A DNA stretch of 64,000 bases from Litoditis marina (Eukaryota; Nematoda; Chromadorea; Rhabditida; Rhabditidae): assembly GCA_964036275.1 (NCBI GenBank), contig OZ038434.1, positions 27,513,511 to 27,577,510 on the forward strand, in the 5' to 3' direction. The position numbers and the translations under genes were made by a program. This document shows positions 60,903-64,000 of the stretch, one piece after another. The stretch's first letter is position 1. Each line of letters starts with the position of its first letter. A model generated the notes under the pieces. It was not told where the DNA came from. It was given only the letters and a program-made list of their open reading frames with translations, and made no database searches.

Positions 60903-63900
60903 TCGAGAGGGGTCACCTCACACGACCGAGACAAGGGGTGGACCGTGTACCTGTTGTTGAGGGTTGTTGAACGAAAGATATATATCAATTTTAGAAAAAT
61001 TCTTCTTTCTCTCATCTTTCTTATATGTTTCTTTTTTAGACTTCTTGTCTCACGAATCGTAAAAAATCATGATGTCATAATTAGTTACGCTTGTTCGTAC
61101 AAGTACAGTATATTCGTCAGAATAACTCCGTTTTTCTAGTTTTTTCTCACAATTCAACGAGACCAGCAAAATAGCCTCGACGACGTACCCGGGTCAACCG
61201 ACATCTGACCACAGCATGGATGGCCCTCTCACTCTTTCCTCCCACCAAACGAACGGCTCTCTCGTCCCCGGCCGGACCAAACCAGATAGTAGAATTCATC
61301 ATTACCTAAACGGAGAATGGCGAAATCTTTTGTGGTAGTTCGATCCTAATATACTCCAAATCTTTGAAATTTTGGGCCAACCGTGACCGGTTTTGGTAAC
61401 CGAAGCCGTTTTCGGTAATTCATTTTGAGGTCTACCTGACTAATTTGATGCCTACAAAGGTGTAGGAAGGTAACCTGAACCGAAATCGGGTCACCGTCAA
61501 AACTGACTAATCGGTTACTTTTTGGGTAACCGGGAAAAGGGTGATCAAACTAGGTTACAATCAGAAAAAAACCCAAATATTGACGACAAAGGACTGAGAT
61601 CAAACTTTAGACACAGTAGAAACTTGTCCAAATTTGTATTTTCACACGGAGATACACATTCCGCAAAATTGAATTCTAATTTTTGCATCAAACTATCAGA
61701 AACAATCGATGTATTGAAAAACGTGAAAACAGATAAACATAGTTTGCTCACGTTGAACTTGTCATCTTCTATTGAGAGGTAGTAGCACAACTTCTGTGCT
61801 CGGAGCAGTGCTGAATAGAAAGCAACCTCGGACAGTTGATGTTTGAGGTTCAGTTCTGGAATGAATATTCTCAAAACACTAAAATAAAAATAGTTAGTTC
61901 TAAACAGATTTCATAATATAGTTTCTAACTTAGTTTCCTATAAGCACGAATTGAGTGTTGATTCACGATTGAAAAGAGTTGGGGGGAAAGAAAACTATGC
62001 GACCAAGAGGGAGTCAAAGAGGGGGAAAGCAAGAGAGAGCAACTAGTTATAACTCACTGTAGACAAAAATGACTATACATCTGGATACCGAAGACATGGT
62101 GCCGTACCGCCCCGCAACCACCCCCAAAGAGTACGGACTGAGTCGAGGGTTCATCGGCAACATGACAACCGTGTTTATCTTGGTGTATGCTGGAAAAATT
62201 CGAGAAAAAGTGACATGGAAACGGCTTACTATTTAGCTGGATATTATCACACCTTACTAAAAAATACCCTATTCAAAATTGCATGTTTTCTCCTATACGT
62301 GAACATGCGCGACATGGTTTAGTTCAGTATCAGTTTCAGGCTATGAATGAACAAAGAACTAGATAATTTTCAAGTTTTTCGATCGGAAATTGAAAAAGTG
62401 AGCATTTGTGTGAAGGTCAAATGTTTTCAACTCGAGTCAAACAATTAGAAAAACATCGTACCACTTCTCTTCGGATCTGCATTGTAAAACGAATCTATCA
62501 AATCCTGAGTCTTCCGTCTCCCCAAGTCTATTGCATCGTTGGCGCTGACGGTACTCAAGTTTCTGTAACAATAAATTGTGGGCTATTCATACTCGTAAAA
62601 TTTAAAATTATAGTCCGTTGCATTCCTACTGAGACTTCTACAGTAAGATTACAAAACTTCAAGCATGTTCAAGTGACGTGAATTTTATCAAAATTATAAA
62701 CAAATTTTGCATAAGAATCTGATCACCCATGACAAAAAGTGTTTGTACTATCTTTGCTAAAATTGAAGTTTTCATTAGAAAACAAAGATTGGGAAATTCT
62801 GAAGTGTACTGTAGGAGTCTCAGTAGGAAAGATGGCGACTATAACAGTTCTGTTCAGTTCTCATCAATGCAATACCTCATAAACTTTTTACTCTTGTACC
62901 TTTTCACGAAAAATCTTTCTCTAATAACTCTATTTGTGCACATTTCCAGAACAATATGAGCGTTCTTGAGCCTTTCGTTTAAACACACAAACCTGAAGCC
63001 CATGTATTTTTTCCATTCTCTGGTGAAAGGAAAAGATTTCGCGTTCTTGAGTGCTGTTTCGAGCAGATTCGATACACCAAACCTCCGTTTTCGCAAAGGG
63101 GGCGGTGGGGCTGGCAAGAATAGTTGGTTGTAACACAAAAATGATTATATGACTTTTTGTATGGGGGCGAACAAATCTTGGCCATGTTCACGAAATTAGA
63201 CCGAAGATCAGCGAACTCAAACTACAAAGACAGTGAAATAGAGAAAACCCATCATAAAGACTTTCTTGCAATATAACCCTATGCAGCCTAGTTCACCCGT
63301 TTTCTAAATTATCCTAGTTAATCATATTGTACACTGTATCGATATGAATCGTGCGGGTCCGTAGATGATATATTACCAAGTCTATTACCAGCTATCACCA
63401 GCTCTTACCACATATTACCAGTTCCGCCACTGAACGAGAGAGCTAAACTCTTTTTTAGTTTGAACCACTACATTCTAAAAATACCGGAAATGCTGGCTGA
63501 ATTTGATTGATATTCAATCCTTTTCCCTCTCGTCTCAACTCACGATAATTTTGGAATCCGTATAGTTGAGGAACGGGGTCTTCTGCTTTGTCCCCCCAAT
63601 CATATCCACCGTAGATGATTCGGAAAAACTTTTGGTAGAACACCCTAAAATCAAAAATGATAGGTAAAGCGGCAAGGGTTCACGTACAGCAGTTTCGAAA
63701 ACGTTTCCCAAATGGTGGTACTCTCGATACATTGAACGTCTGTATCCAACTTCCGATTAATATAAACATTCTATAAATAATATATGAGATTGGTTCGCCA
63801 GAAGTCTGACATTTTTCTGAGGCCGTATATAGTCTGTTTCACCAATCGATGTACTCCTACAGTTTTCCGTCAATTATTCAAGAGGGTGTTTTCTAATGGA

Positions 63901-64000
63901 AATTCATCACTTGGGTTTTAAATTTCTAGAGTTAGTAGTAGTAAACATTCAGAAGACACTATCAAAATTTTGAGGAGTTCTGAATACGCTTTACACCAAA
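60586..64000. repeat. Segmental duplication, copy 2 (runs off the window)
   Basis: Same sequence and orientation as 17,957-21,371, offset 42,629, with no indels across at least 3.4 kb. The left junction carries a roughly 30-bp tandem duplication (TTTGAGTGGGCGAGGTAAAC and onward at 60,560 and 60,590). The right boundary is beyond the window. Confidence 0.95.
61752..63770 (-). pseudogene. Internal five-exon fragment of the long type II membrane protein gene
   Basis: Exons 63770-63688, 63644-63544, 63110-62993, 62189-62058 and 61878-61752 are exact copies of the five exons between 21141 and 19123. The anchor-coding and last exons are not in the visible part. The last exon is certainly missing, because satellite B lies where it should be. 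The fragment cannot encode the whole protein unless more lies beyond the window end and a new 3' end is used. Confidence 0.7.

Overview
Nematode nuclear DNA, almost certainly Caenorhabditis or a close relative. The coding pieces are short exons with TTTCAG-type acceptors and GTAAGT/GTGAGT donors. Between them lie AT-rich introns and many small inverted-repeat elements, and the recognisable families (DUF273, branching GT14 enzymes, L1-like ORF1 proteins) are expanded in these worms. There is no operon-like packing and nothing bacterial. The open frames supplied by simple translation are mostly single exons or shadows, so I rebuilt genes by joining exons and checking that every splice phase agreed.

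Left part (1-41.5 kb): genes in a repeat-rich landscape. 166-5089 (+) is a complete 11-exon DUF273 gene (389 aa, type II membrane topology, DAD motif). 5.9-6.4 kb holds a dead paralogue of a small type II membrane protein gene whose better copy is at 12.27-12.80 kb (-). 10.33-10.94 kb (-) encodes a 74-aa secreted Gly/Cys-rich peptide. 14.62-16.42 kb (-) is a six-exon type II membrane protein of unknown family (235 aa); the last exon of a dead paralogue lies at 30.3-30.5 kb (+). 16.75-29.8 kb (-) is a long gene of at least 15 phase-consistent exons for another unrecognised type II membrane protein; its largest introns carry an L1-like ORF1 and other elements. 31.57-32.56 kb (+) is the 5' part of a further type II protein. 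33.10-34.86 kb (-) is a core-2/I-branching (GT14) glycosyltransferase fragment. 39.70-41.50 kb (-) is the 3' half of a second DUF273 gene, with exons of exactly the same lengths as the first.

Right part (41.9-64 kb): almost no genes. 41.9-50.6 kb is a satellite of ~290-bp monomers, organised in part as a 782-bp higher-order unit. 51.1-60.56 kb is a second, unrelated 148-bp satellite in which every monomer carries a 10+10-bp palindrome; it is built into 2.2-2.9-kb units that also contain a tRNA-like sequence. From 60,586 to the window end the sequence repeats 17,957-21,371 at a constant offset of 42,629 bp, including five exons of the long gene and a truncated ORF1.

Taken together, the recognisable enzymes (DUF273 with a GT-A-like DxD motif, and GT14) and the several type II membrane proteins suggest Golgi or secretory-pathway biology, but only the GT14 assignment rests on a family of known chemistry. 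The most striking features are structural: two adjacent, unrelated higher-order satellites, one abutting a half gene and the other ending at a segmental duplication breakpoint.
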